DNA from: a virus
IMG/VR virus record: IMGVR_UViG_3300010397_000004
Span: 1-64,000 of that record
Direction: 5' to 3' (one strand)
Length of the DNA stretch: 64,000 nucleotides
How positions within the stretch are numbered: the first letter of the stretch is position 1; each line of letters begins with the position of its first letter. Made by a program: the position numbers and the translations under genes. Positions 57,665 to 64,000 of the stretch are shown in pieces. Under the pieces are notes generated by a model. The model was given only the letters and a program-made list of their open reading frames with translations. It was not told where the DNA came from and made no database searches.

Positions 57665-58165
57665 ATGGGACTGCAAGGCAAGGTCACCGACTACGGCGAC
57701 CTCCTCCACGTTGAGACCTGGATCGTCAAGGGCCGTCGCGTGGACTTCGTGGCCCACTACGGCGCCGAGACCGACACCGGCCCCGCCGACCGCGTGCCGG
57801 GCACAGGGCCCGCCACACCACCGCCACGAAAGGCAGAACTGATCATGGACCTGCACGAGGACAAGAAGCGCACCCGCACCGCCAGCGCGGTCGACGAATT
57901 CGGTGTCCCGACCACGTTCGACGGCACGATGGCGTACACCGTGGACGACCCGACGCTGGTCAACCTCACCGACAACGGTGACGGTTCCTGCGTCATCGCC
58001 GCCGTCGGCGGCGGCGCGATCGGCGTGGCCAACCTGACGTTCACGGCCACCCCGACCGTGGGCGACCCGGTCGTCCGGGTCGAGGCGATCAACGTCATCC
58101 CGGGCGCCGTGGAGGGCTTCAGCTTCGTCGACGGCGCCGAGGAAGAGGTCACCCCGGACGCCTGA
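57665..58165 (+). CDS. Ig-like (BIG-type) protein, 166 aa
   Basis: ATG 57665, AAGGGAG upstream; ATG at 57845 with a weaker RBS may give a shorter form. Residues about 75-150 form a beta domain (FDGTMAYTVDDPTLVNLTDN, GSCVIAAVGGGAIGVANLTF) like bacterial Ig modules used in capsid decoration. Acidic end (EEEVTPDA). Position in the sugar/terminase region suggests a virion surface protein. Confidence 0.6.
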   Translation: MGLQGKVTDYGDLLHVETWIVKGRRVDFVAHYGAETDTGPADRVPGTGPATPPPRKAELIMDLHEDKKRTRTASAVDEFGVPTTFDGTMAYTVDDPTLVNLTDNGDGSCVIAAVGGGAIGVANLTFTATPTVGDPVVRVEAINVIPGAVEGFSFVDGAEEEVTPDA

Positions 58166-58197
58166 CCGGCGACCGGCAAACGTTTCCCTGGCCGGCG

Positions 58198-58228
58198 CGG
58201 CCCCGCCCACCCTCCCGGGTCGGGGCCG
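58198..58228. terminator. bidirectional terminator between convergent genes
   Basis: cggcccc (58198-58204)/ggggccg (58222-58228) between the Ig-like gene end and the reverse-strand PASTA gene end. Confidence 0.5.
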
Positions 58229-58238
58229 TGCCCACCGG

Positions 58239-58697
58239 TCACTTCTTCGAGCAGGTCAGCACGATCGGCTGGTTTGACGCCAGCGTGGTGCCCTCGGCCG
58301 GCTCGACCTTCCTCACGGTCCAGTTCTGAGCCAGGACCACGAACGTGTCGTCCGGGTCGGCCGACCCGTAGACCACGTTCGTGAACCCGAGCCGCTCCAG
58401 CTGGTCGTGCACGATCAACGCATTCCCGCCGACGAGCCCGGTCGGGATCCGCAGCTGCACCGCCGGCGGGGTGGTCGGCGCCGCGAATGTCGGGAACCCG
58501 GTGAACGTAGGCCCCGGCGTGAACGCCGGCAGGGCGCCGTTGCCGGCCCGCCCTACGTAGGCCGTGAACGCCAGCAGTCCGCACAGCAGCAACACGCACC
58601 CGCCCGCGACCAGCCCGATCAGCACCCCGGGGTGGATTTTCGCCCGAGGTGGGCGGGGCGGCGGGACGGTCGGCCACTGCTGCGGCGCCTGGGTCAT
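58239..58697 (-). CDS. membrane-anchored PASTA-domain protein (moron candidate)
   Basis: ATG 58697 with GGAG upstream; 152 aa. Pro-rich N-terminus, TM segment about 23-46 (GVLIGLVAGGCVLLLCGLLA), Thr/Pro linker, then a PASTA domain (PTGLVGGNALIVHDQLERLG, then NVVYGS, DDTFVVLAQNWTVRKVEPAE, GTTLASNQPIVLTC). PASTA domains bind muropeptides in PknB and PBPs. A reverse-strand gene among late genes is a classic moron, perhaps expressed in lysogens and altering the cell wall. Confidence 0.75.
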   Translation of the reverse strand: MTQAPQQWPTVPPPRPPRAKIHPGVLIGLVAGGCVLLLCGLLAFTAYVGRAGNGALPAFTPGPTFTGFPTFAAPTTPPAVQLRIPTGLVGGNALIVHDQLERLGFTNVVYGSADPDDTFVVLAQNWTVRKVEPAEGTTLASNQPIVLTCSKK

Positions 58698-58950
58698 ATC
58701 GGCTCCATGCGGTAACGAGACGACTCCTCGCGGTCGCCTGGCTCGGCCCATCGTGGCCGCCGCGATCGATGGTCACCATCACCCTTTCGGGCCGCGGACC
58801 GCCGCCAGAACGGCGACCCGTTTCCCCACCGTTGTGCCCCGGCCCGCGGGTTCCGCTCCTTGTTGGGGAACGGGAGGCCGCGGGTTCGCGGGCCGGGCGC
58901 ACGCACGCGCCGTTCCCCGATGCACCGTTCCCCAACGGAAGAGATCAACT
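58698..58950. repeat. divergent intergenic region with CCGTTCCCC motifs
   Basis: CCGTTTCCCC (58818-58827), inverted GGGGAACGG (58865-58873), CCGTTCCCC (58910-58918) and CCGTTCCCC followed by aacgg (58925-58938, a hairpin). Four copies in 120 nt. Likely contains promoters of both divergent genes; the motif may be an operator. Confidence 0.5.
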
Positions 58951-60042
58951 ATGCGGGCCCACTCGATCAACTACCTGAGACGGGACGGGCGCCCGAAAGG
59001 CCACCTCGTCTCCGTCGGCTTCTGGGTCTTCAACGCCCCGCGGCCGCTGCTGCTGTGCCGGCTCCTCGGCCACAAGGCAGTCATCGACGGCGTCGGCGAC
59101 CCCAGCGTCGAGCGCCGGCGGCGCGGCCTGCTGTCCCGGTGGGTGTGCTGCGACCGGTGCGGAGAACGCCCCGAACCGCAGGGCTATCTCAACCCGTTCG
59201 CACCCTGGCACAGGATCGGCCTGCGCTACAGGGGCCGGTTCAACGGCACCCTGCCCGACCGGGACAAGACCACACGGGCCCACACCGAGCTGGTGGCCGA
59301 GCGCCAGTACTCGCCACCGGGGCCGTGGCCCCGGAAACTGACCGGTGAGCTGGGCGGCCAACTCGTCATCGGCGGGGCAGTTCCTTCCGTCGGATTCGGG
59401 GTGAAAGTCGGCCACGGCGGCAGCGAAGAGACCCTGGCCTGCCACCTGCACCTCGGCAAACTCGGCGCCCTGTACCTGCACACCGAGCGCTTCGGGACCT
59501 GGTGGCAGCGCCGCCTCAACCCGGTCGGCTACCACTCGCGCGTCATCGAGGTCGAGGTCGACACCGAGCGCCTGCGATGGCGGCTCTGGGTCAGGCGCGA
59601 CGAGTCGTCCGCATCCACTCCGAAGTGGATGGACGGCAGCGTGCGCATCAACCCGTTCGACCTCACGCTCGGGCCGAAACGGTACGCGTACGAGAACGTC
59701 GGCGACCCCGTGACGGCCACAGTGCGGCTCCCGCACGGCGACGACCACCAGGTCACCCTCCAGCTGCAGCGGGTCCTGTTCGGACGCAAGCGGTGGCGTA
59801 AACGACAGTCATGGGCGGCCGACTGGGACGCGCGCCCCGGCATCGACACCAAACCCCACGGCGGCGCGATCTGGGGCTCCGGCGTGAAGATCACCGATTC
59901 GAGCGGGCGGCGAGACCACGCCGACCCGTACCACGAACACCAGTGGGTCCTCGAAGCGTGCGCGGCCATCGCGGTGCAGATCACCGGGATGCGGACGCGG
60001 TCCGGGTACCACCCGTTCCCCACGGAGAGAACAGATGCCTGA
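58951..60042 (+). CDS. conserved hypothetical protein, 363 aa
   Basis: ATG 58951, GGAAGAG upstream. N-terminal LRRDGRPKGHLVSVGFWVFN, then CLDR-type Cys pair (CCDRCGERPEP), beta-rich core (GYHSRVIEVEVDTERLRWRL, LTLGPKRYAYENVGDPVTAT), and WVLEACAAIAVQITGMRT near the end. Same-type proteins appear in mycobacteriophages as unknowns. Overlaps the next gene by 8 nt. Confidence 0.6.
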   Translation: MRAHSINYLRRDGRPKGHLVSVGFWVFNAPRPLLLCRLLGHKAVIDGVGDPSVERRRRGLLSRWVCCDRCGERPEPQGYLNPFAPWHRIGLRYRGRFNGTLPDRDKTTRAHTELVAERQYSPPGPWPRKLTGELGGQLVIGGAVPSVGFGVKVGHGGSEETLACHLHLGKLGALYLHTERFGTWWQRRLNPVGYHSRVIEVEVDTERLRWRLWVRRDESSASTPKWMDGSVRINPFDLTLGPKRYAYENVGDPVTATVRLPHGDDHQVTLQLQRVLFGRKRWRKRQSWAADWDARPGIDTKPHGGAIWGSGVKITDSSGRRDHADPYHEHQWVLEACAAIAVQITGMRTRSGYHPFPTERTDA

Positions 60043-60232
60043 CCTGAGAACAAGGACCAGCGAGCAGCTGCACGACCGGCTCACCGAGATCGAGACCGAG
60101 CTCGGTCATCCGGCGGCCGACGGCCAGCTGTTCGATGACGTGATGCGCCACCTCGCGGACCTGCTCCGCGAGATCGGGCTCATCCACATCGAGCTCGCCC
60201 GCCGCACAGCGACCGGCTGGAGGCCGATGTGA
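60035..60232 (+). CDS. small helical protein, 65 aa
   Basis: ATG 60035, GGAGAGAA upstream. LRTRTSEQLHDRLTEIETEL and LFDDVMRHLADLLREIGLIH are amphipathic helices. Overlaps the epimerase start by 4 nt. Unknown. Confidence 0.55.
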   Translation: MPDLRTRTSEQLHDRLTEIETELGHPAADGQLFDDVMRHLADLLREIGLIHIELARRTATGWRPM

Positions 60233-61257
60233 AGGTCGCAGTCACCGGCGGCGCCGGCTTCATCGGCGGCCACGTCGTCGACGAGCTCCACGCCCGCGGC
60301 CACCAGGTTCTCATCGTCGACCACCACGGCCGGCGCGGCCACGCCACCGACGACGAGTTCATGCTCGCCGACGTCCGCGACCCTGTCGCCATGGCCGAGG
60401 TCGCCGCCCACGTCGACGGCATCATCCACCTCGCCGCCTGTCTCGGCACCCAGGAGACCATCCGCAACCCGCGGCCCGCCGCCGAAACCAACATCCAGGG
60501 CGGCCTCAACTTCCTGGAAGGGCTCGCCCAGTACAACATCCCGGGTGTCTACATTGGAGTCGGCAACCACTGGATGAACAACAGCTACTCGATCACGAAG
60601 ACGACGATCGAGCGGTTCGTTGCCATGTACAACCAGGAACGCGGTACCCGCTGCAACGTGGTCCGGCTCGTCAACGCATACGGCCCCCGCCAGTCCGTCG
60701 CCCCCCCGTTCGGGCCGGCCAAGGTCAGGAAGATCACACCCGCGTTCGTGTGCCGGGCGCTCACCGGCGCCGACATCGAGGTGTACGGCGACGGCGAGCA
60801 GATCTCCGACATGGTCCACGTCACCGACGGCGCGAAGGCCCTGGTGTCCGCCCTCGAGCACGCCGCCGGCGGCGACGTGTTCGACCGGGCCGTCGAATGC
60901 GGGCCGGTCCAGTCGTGCACCGTCAACGAGGTCGCGCACCGGGTCATCGAGGCCGCGACCGGGTTCGGGTTCGACCCTGTCGACCTGGTCCATCTGCCCA
61001 TGCGACCGGGCGAGGTGCCCGGCGCCCGGGTCACCGCGGACACCTCCACCCTGGCTCTGGTCGGCATGGACCCGGCCAGCCTGGTGCCCCTCGACGCCGG
61101 CATCTCCGACACCGTCGGCTGGTTCATCGAGAACTGGCTCTCCGGCTGGACCGCCGCTCAGCAGAAGGCGACCAGCACCCCGCAGGACCGGTGCGTCCGG
61201 GACAGCGGCGACTGCGGATGGTGCGCCCCGACCTGCCGGCAACTCGCCGCATCATGA
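60229..61257 (+). CDS. NAD-dependent sugar epimerase/dehydratase (extended SDR)
   Basis: GTG 60229; 342 aa. VTGGAGFIGGHVVDELHARG (GxxGxxG), IIHLAACLGTQ, YSITK (Y120, K124 of the catalytic pair), NVVRLVNAYGPRQ and VHVTDGAKALVSALEHAAGG match UDP-sugar 4-epimerase-type enzymes. The Cys-rich end (CVRDSGDCGWCAPTC) is unusual. Likely supplies a sugar nucleotide to the glycosyltransferases upstream. Confidence 0.85.
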   Translation: MKVAVTGGAGFIGGHVVDELHARGHQVLIVDHHGRRGHATDDEFMLADVRDPVAMAEVAAHVDGIIHLAACLGTQETIRNPRPAAETNIQGGLNFLEGLAQYNIPGVYIGVGNHWMNNSYSITKTTIERFVAMYNQERGTRCNVVRLVNAYGPRQSVAPPFGPAKVRKITPAFVCRALTGADIEVYGDGEQISDMVHVTDGAKALVSALEHAAGGDVFDRAVECGPVQSCTVNEVAHRVIEAATGFGFDPVDLVHLPMRPGEVPGARVTADTSTLALVGMDPASLVPLDAGISDTVGWFIENWLSGWTAAQQKATSTPQDRCVRDSGDCGWCAPTCRQLAAS

Positions 61258-61832
61258 CCACCGTCGTCGCCGCCGCCCGGGACGGCCTGGTCGCCATGGC
61301 CGCGGACACCATGGTCAACGTCTACGACCGGCCCGTGCCCGGCGGCGTCTCGAAGATCCTCCGGGTGCCGGCCGGCCGCGGTCAGGTCCTGCTCGGCTGC
61401 GCCGGCTTCGCCGGGATCATCGGCGTGCTCGCCGCCGGTCTACACATCGACGGCGAGCCCGAGGACGACGCGGCCGTCCATCCGTGGGCCCACGCCGTCG
61501 CGCACGCCGTGACCGACCTCGCCGTCGACGCCAAGCTCACCGACGACAGCGGCCGGATGGACGCCCACCTCATCCTCGGATGGCGCGGCCAACTGTGGAC
61601 CCTCGGCCACATGGTCGCCGTGCCCGCACGCGACGGCGTCGCCGCGATCGGGTCCGGGGAAGGCCCGGCCATCGGTGCCCTCGACGCGCTGCTCGAGGTG
61701 GCCGGCCACGAACCGCTCGCCCAACTCGTCGCCCGGGCCGCCCGGATCGCAGCCGCCCGCGACCGGTACTCCGGCGGCCCGCTCGACGTCCACCTCCTGC
61801 CCGGGCCGGACGATGCTGACGCTGCCGGCTGA
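61254..61832 (+). CDS. HslV/proteasome beta-like Thr peptidase (Ntn hydrolase)
   Basis: ATG 61254 in a 4-nt overlap; 192 aa. After Met removal, T2 becomes residue 1: MTTVVAAARDGLVAMAADTM puts Asp at position 17 (D18) and VSKILRV puts Lys at 33 (K34), the exact HslV/proteasome catalytic set. GCAGFAG and AIGSGEGPAIGALDALLEVA match later HslV blocks. No ATPase partner (HslU/ARC) in the phage. It overlaps a JAMM protease gene by 20 nt. It may process head proteins or host targets. Confidence 0.8.
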   Translation: MTTVVAAARDGLVAMAADTMVNVYDRPVPGGVSKILRVPAGRGQVLLGCAGFAGIIGVLAAGLHIDGEPEDDAAVHPWAHAVAHAVTDLAVDAKLTDDSGRMDAHLILGWRGQLWTLGHMVAVPARDGVAAIGSGEGPAIGALDALLEVAGHEPLAQLVARAARIAAARDRYSGGPLDVHLLPGPDDADAAG

Positions 61833-62253
61833 GGCATACGCCGCGGTCCTCGACCACTGCAGCCGGGCCCTACCCGACGAGGCGTGCGGCATCATCGCCG
61901 GCCCGGCCGGCCAGCCCCACGCCGACGTCTCCGCCACCCGGGTCGTCCCGCTGGCCAACGTGGCCGACCGACCCGGCAGCCGGTTCGAGTTCGACCCGAC
62001 CCAGCAATTGGCCGCCTACGACCAGATGGACGCCCTCCGCGAGGACCCGGTCGTCCTCTACCACTCCCACCCGGCCGGGCCGCCCGTACCATCCCCGACC
62101 GACGTGGCGGCCGCCGCCGGCGGAACCTGCCTCTGGCTCATCGTGGCCATGGCCGGCCCCGCCCCGAAAGCCCGGGTGTGGGCCATCGACGGCGACCAGG
62201 TCACCGAGCACGTGCTGCAGATCGTGGACGGCCCCAGTGGACCCCCGGCCTGA
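61813..62253 (+). CDS. JAMM/MPN+ metalloprotease (isopeptidase-like)
   Basis: ATG 61813; 146 aa. LPDEACGIIAG supplies Glu23, and YHSHPAGPPVPSPTD gives H84, H86, S94 and D97: the full E...HxHP-x6-SxxD zinc site. Eukaryotic and bacterial relatives remove ubiquitin-like tags or cleave C-terminal to Gly. Domain stands alone (no NlpC/P60). It overlaps the HslV-like gene before it and the terminase after it, so the three are translated together. Confidence 0.85.
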   Translation: MLTLPAEAYAAVLDHCSRALPDEACGIIAGPAGQPHADVSATRVVPLANVADRPGSRFEFDPTQQLAAYDQMDALREDPVVLYHSHPAGPPVPSPTDVAAAAGGTCLWLIVAMAGPAPKARVWAIDGDQVTEHVLQIVDGPSGPPA

Positions 62254-63901
62254 CAGCTACGACCGGTGGGCCGCCTCGGAAGAGCCGGCCGCGTGGGACG
62301 ACAACCCGTACGCCGACGACGTCGTATTCCCCGAACCGCCCACGTGGGCGCCCACCGCGGTGGACGCCGAAACGTTCGACCCGCAGGCGTACCTCGACCA
62401 GTTCGACCGGGTCCGGCTCGGCTCCGACCCCACCTACCGGCGGGCCGCCACCCGCCGCGACCCGCTTCTATTCGCCCTGGTCTACCTCGACCGGCACCTC
62501 CGCTCCGACGCCACCGCCGGCCAGGTCACCATGGCCGACCCGCACCTCGACTGGTGCCGGCGCGCCCTGGCCTGGCTCACGCCCGTCGTCGAGCCGCGCA
62601 GCCAACGACACGCCGAGATCGCCCCCCGCGAGACCGGCAAGAGCAGTTGGTGGTTCCTGGCCCTGCCCCTGTGGGCGGCCGCGCACGGACACGTGCGGTT
62701 CGTGGTCGCGTTCGCCGACTCGACCGGGCAGGCCGAGACGCACCTGATGACGTTCAAGCGCGAGTTCGAGGTCAACCACCTCCTGCGCGAGGACTACCCC
62801 GACCTGTGCGCCCCGGCGCGCCGCCAGTCCGGCACCACGGTCGCCGACCGCCAAGGCATGATCCACCAGCGCAACGGGTTCTCCTTCGCGGCCAGGGGCA
62901 TCGACAGCGCCAACCTTGGCCTGAAGGTGTCCGAACGGCGCCCGGACGTGATCCTGTTCGACGACGTCGAACCCGACGAGTCCTCGTACAGCGAGCTCCT
63001 GGCAGGGAAGCGGCTCCGCACCATCATCGACGCGGTTCTCCCGATGAACCTCCTCGCCCGGGTCGTCCTCATCGGCACCGTCACCATGCCCGGGTCGATC
63101 GTGCACCAGCTGGTCCGGGCCGCCGCCGGCGACGACACCGAGGACTGGGTTGCCGAGGAACGGTTCGTCGCCCACCACGCACTCCCGATCGTCGTCCGCG
63201 ACGACGGATCCGAGCGCAGCATCTGGCCCGCGAAGTGGCCGATGGAGATGCTCAACGAGATCCGGCACACACGCTCTTATCGAAAGAACTTCGCCAACGA
63301 CCCCATCGGCTCCAACGGCGGGTACTGGACTCTCGACGACTTCGTGTACGGCCAACTCGACGGAGTCGTCGCGGAGATCCTGTCCATCGACCCAGCCGTC
63401 ACCACGAAGAAGACCTCCGACTTCACCGGCCTCGCCATCGTCGGCTTCCAACCATCCACAGTGGAAACCGACAGCCGCACCGGTCGCCGGGCGCAACGCC
63501 CATCGCGGTGCGTGGTCGAGGAGGCATGGGAGGTTCGCCTCACCGGCGACCCGCTACGCACCCACGTGCTGAAGCTGCTCGCCAGGCACCCACGCGTGCG
63601 CGCAGTACTGGTCGAAACCAACCAGGGCGGCGAGAACTGGCACGCCATCCTTCACGACCTGCCCGTGAAACTGCTCACCGTGCACCAGACCGTGAAGAAG
63701 GAAGTCCGGGCCGCGAACTGCCTCAACTTCTACCAGCGGGGCCGGGTGCTCCACGCCAAGAAGCTCGCCCGCCTCGAGGAACAACAGACCGCGTTCCCGA
63801 AGGCCCCGCACGACGACATGGTCGACGCGGTGACCGCGCCGATCCTGCGCCTGCTCGCACCCGGCAAGCCGGGCAAGACCCAGACCGTGTTCCCACGATG
63901 A
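62237..63901 (+). CDS. terminase large subunit
   Basis: GTG 62237; 554 aa. ATPase: APRETGKSSWWFL (K135), VILFDDVEPDESS (Walker B), IGTVTMPGSIVHQLVRAA. Nuclease: EILSIDPAVTTKKTSDFTGL, AVLVETNQGGENW, HDDMVDAVTAPILRLL (RNase H-like Asp residues). Length and order fit packaging motors of siphoviruses. The portal starts 22 nt after its stop. Confidence 0.9.
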   Translation: MDPRPDSYDRWAASEEPAAWDDNPYADDVVFPEPPTWAPTAVDAETFDPQAYLDQFDRVRLGSDPTYRRAATRRDPLLFALVYLDRHLRSDATAGQVTMADPHLDWCRRALAWLTPVVEPRSQRHAEIAPRETGKSSWWFLALPLWAAAHGHVRFVVAFADSTGQAETHLMTFKREFEVNHLLREDYPDLCAPARRQSGTTVADRQGMIHQRNGFSFAARGIDSANLGLKVSERRPDVILFDDVEPDESSYSELLAGKRLRTIIDAVLPMNLLARVVLIGTVTMPGSIVHQLVRAAAGDDTEDWVAEERFVAHHALPIVVRDDGSERSIWPAKWPMEMLNEIRHTRSYRKNFANDPIGSNGGYWTLDDFVYGQLDGVVAEILSIDPAVTTKKTSDFTGLAIVGFQPSTVETDSRTGRRAQRPSRCVVEEAWEVRLTGDPLRTHVLKLLARHPRVRAVLVETNQGGENWHAILHDLPVKLLTVHQTVKKEVRAANCLNFYQRGRVLHAKKLARLEEQQTAFPKAPHDDMVDAVTAPILRLLAPGKPGKTQTVFPR

Positions 63902-63922
63902 CCAGGTAGGGGGGCCATCCAC

Positions 63923-64000
63923 GTGCCAGCCCCCGCCGACCTGATCACCGCGTACGAGGAGCTCGTCGAGTACCGCCCGGCGTACGAAGAGGCCAAGGAC
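63923..64000 (+). CDS. portal protein, first 26 codons only
   Basis: GTG 63923 with AGGGGGGCC upstream. LITAYEELVEYRPAYEEAKD is the typical portal N-terminus (helices before a YYDG-type segment). The rest lies outside the window; on a circular map it would lead into the MuF gene at position 1. Confidence 0.75.
   Translation, partial: MPAPADLITAYEELVEYRPAYEEAKD

Noticed and set aside
60035-60232. Ubiquitin-like or Pup-like modifier for the HslV/JAMM pair
   Set aside because: The 65-aa product is helical and lacks a C-terminal Gly-Gly, GGE or GGQ end, so no tag function is claimed.
1-64000. Integrated prophage with host flanks inside the window
   Set aside because: No duplicated att site and no clear host housekeeping genes; late genes continue across the window ends, fitting a circular phage form.

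Overview
The window is almost a whole genome of a temperate, siphovirus-type actinobacteriophage, or the circular form of its prophage. Evidence: very high G+C throughout; a complete head and long-tail module; a GH25 endolysin; a tyrosine integrase next to a piece of tRNA-Arg; actinobacterial gene families (DUF2637, KorSA-like GntR, BldN-like sigma, phiC31 gp3-like factor). The genome is circularly permuted here. The right edge holds terminase and the first 26 codons of the portal gene, and the left edge starts inside the MuF-type protein that normally follows the portal. Closing the circle would need only about one more portal gene plus the start of the MuF gene, so the genome is probably a little over 64 kb. 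A filamentous, Pup-proteasome-bearing actinomycete host (Micromonosporaceae, Streptomyces or similar) is plausible but not proven.

Layout. (1) 1-20.96 kb, + strand: MuF protein with three ADP-ribosyltransferase domains, Rmf/CrpP-like protein, major capsid, head-tail connectors, tail tube, frameshifted tail chaperones, tape measure, minor tail proteins, GH25 lysin, membrane/coiled-coil and collagen-like proteins, holin candidate and a secreted beta-helix protein. (2) 21.1-27.5 kb, mixed strands: regulators and small genes resembling actinobacterial conjugative elements (XRE-TPR regulator, DUF2637/SpdB-like membrane protein, MerR-like and GntR-like proteins with palindromic operators). (3) 27.6-30.5 kb: attP-like tRNA-Arg half, integrase and repressor on the minus strand, divergent from a Cro-like and an excisionase-like gene. 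(4) 30.5-48.9 kb, + strand, tightly overlapping genes: BldN-like sigma factor, Gp37/Gp68 protein, RecB-like exonuclease, phiC31-gp3-like factor, DnaQ-like exonuclease, two DNA methyltransferases, RuvC-like resolvase, DnaJ-like protein, DUF2303 protein, DnaB/RepA-like helicase, an iteron cluster (likely origin), an HGG-motif protein and endonuclease VII. (5) 48.9-57.4 kb: small Cys-rich proteins, then three glycosyltransferases. (6) 57.4-64 kb: initiator-type tRNA, Ig-like protein, a reverse-strand PASTA protein, sugar epimerase, an HslV-like threonine peptidase, a JAMM isopeptidase, terminase and portal.

Working together: the repressor/Cro pair decides lysogeny and shares an operon with integrase. 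The replication block makes and methylates DNA. The iterons after the helicase, where plus-strand base skew flips from C-rich to G-rich, look like the origin. The most unusual item is the overlapping pair of a catalytically complete HslV/proteasome-beta-like peptidase and a JAMM metalloprotease directly upstream of terminase, in a genome where no classical prohead protease is visible. It could be a phage protein-processing module. Other highlights are the triple-ART MuF protein, an initiator tRNA with C33, covarying ribosome-binding-site hairpins and a plasmid-like cassette inside the phage. All functions are read from sequence motifs by eye; none was tested by database search.
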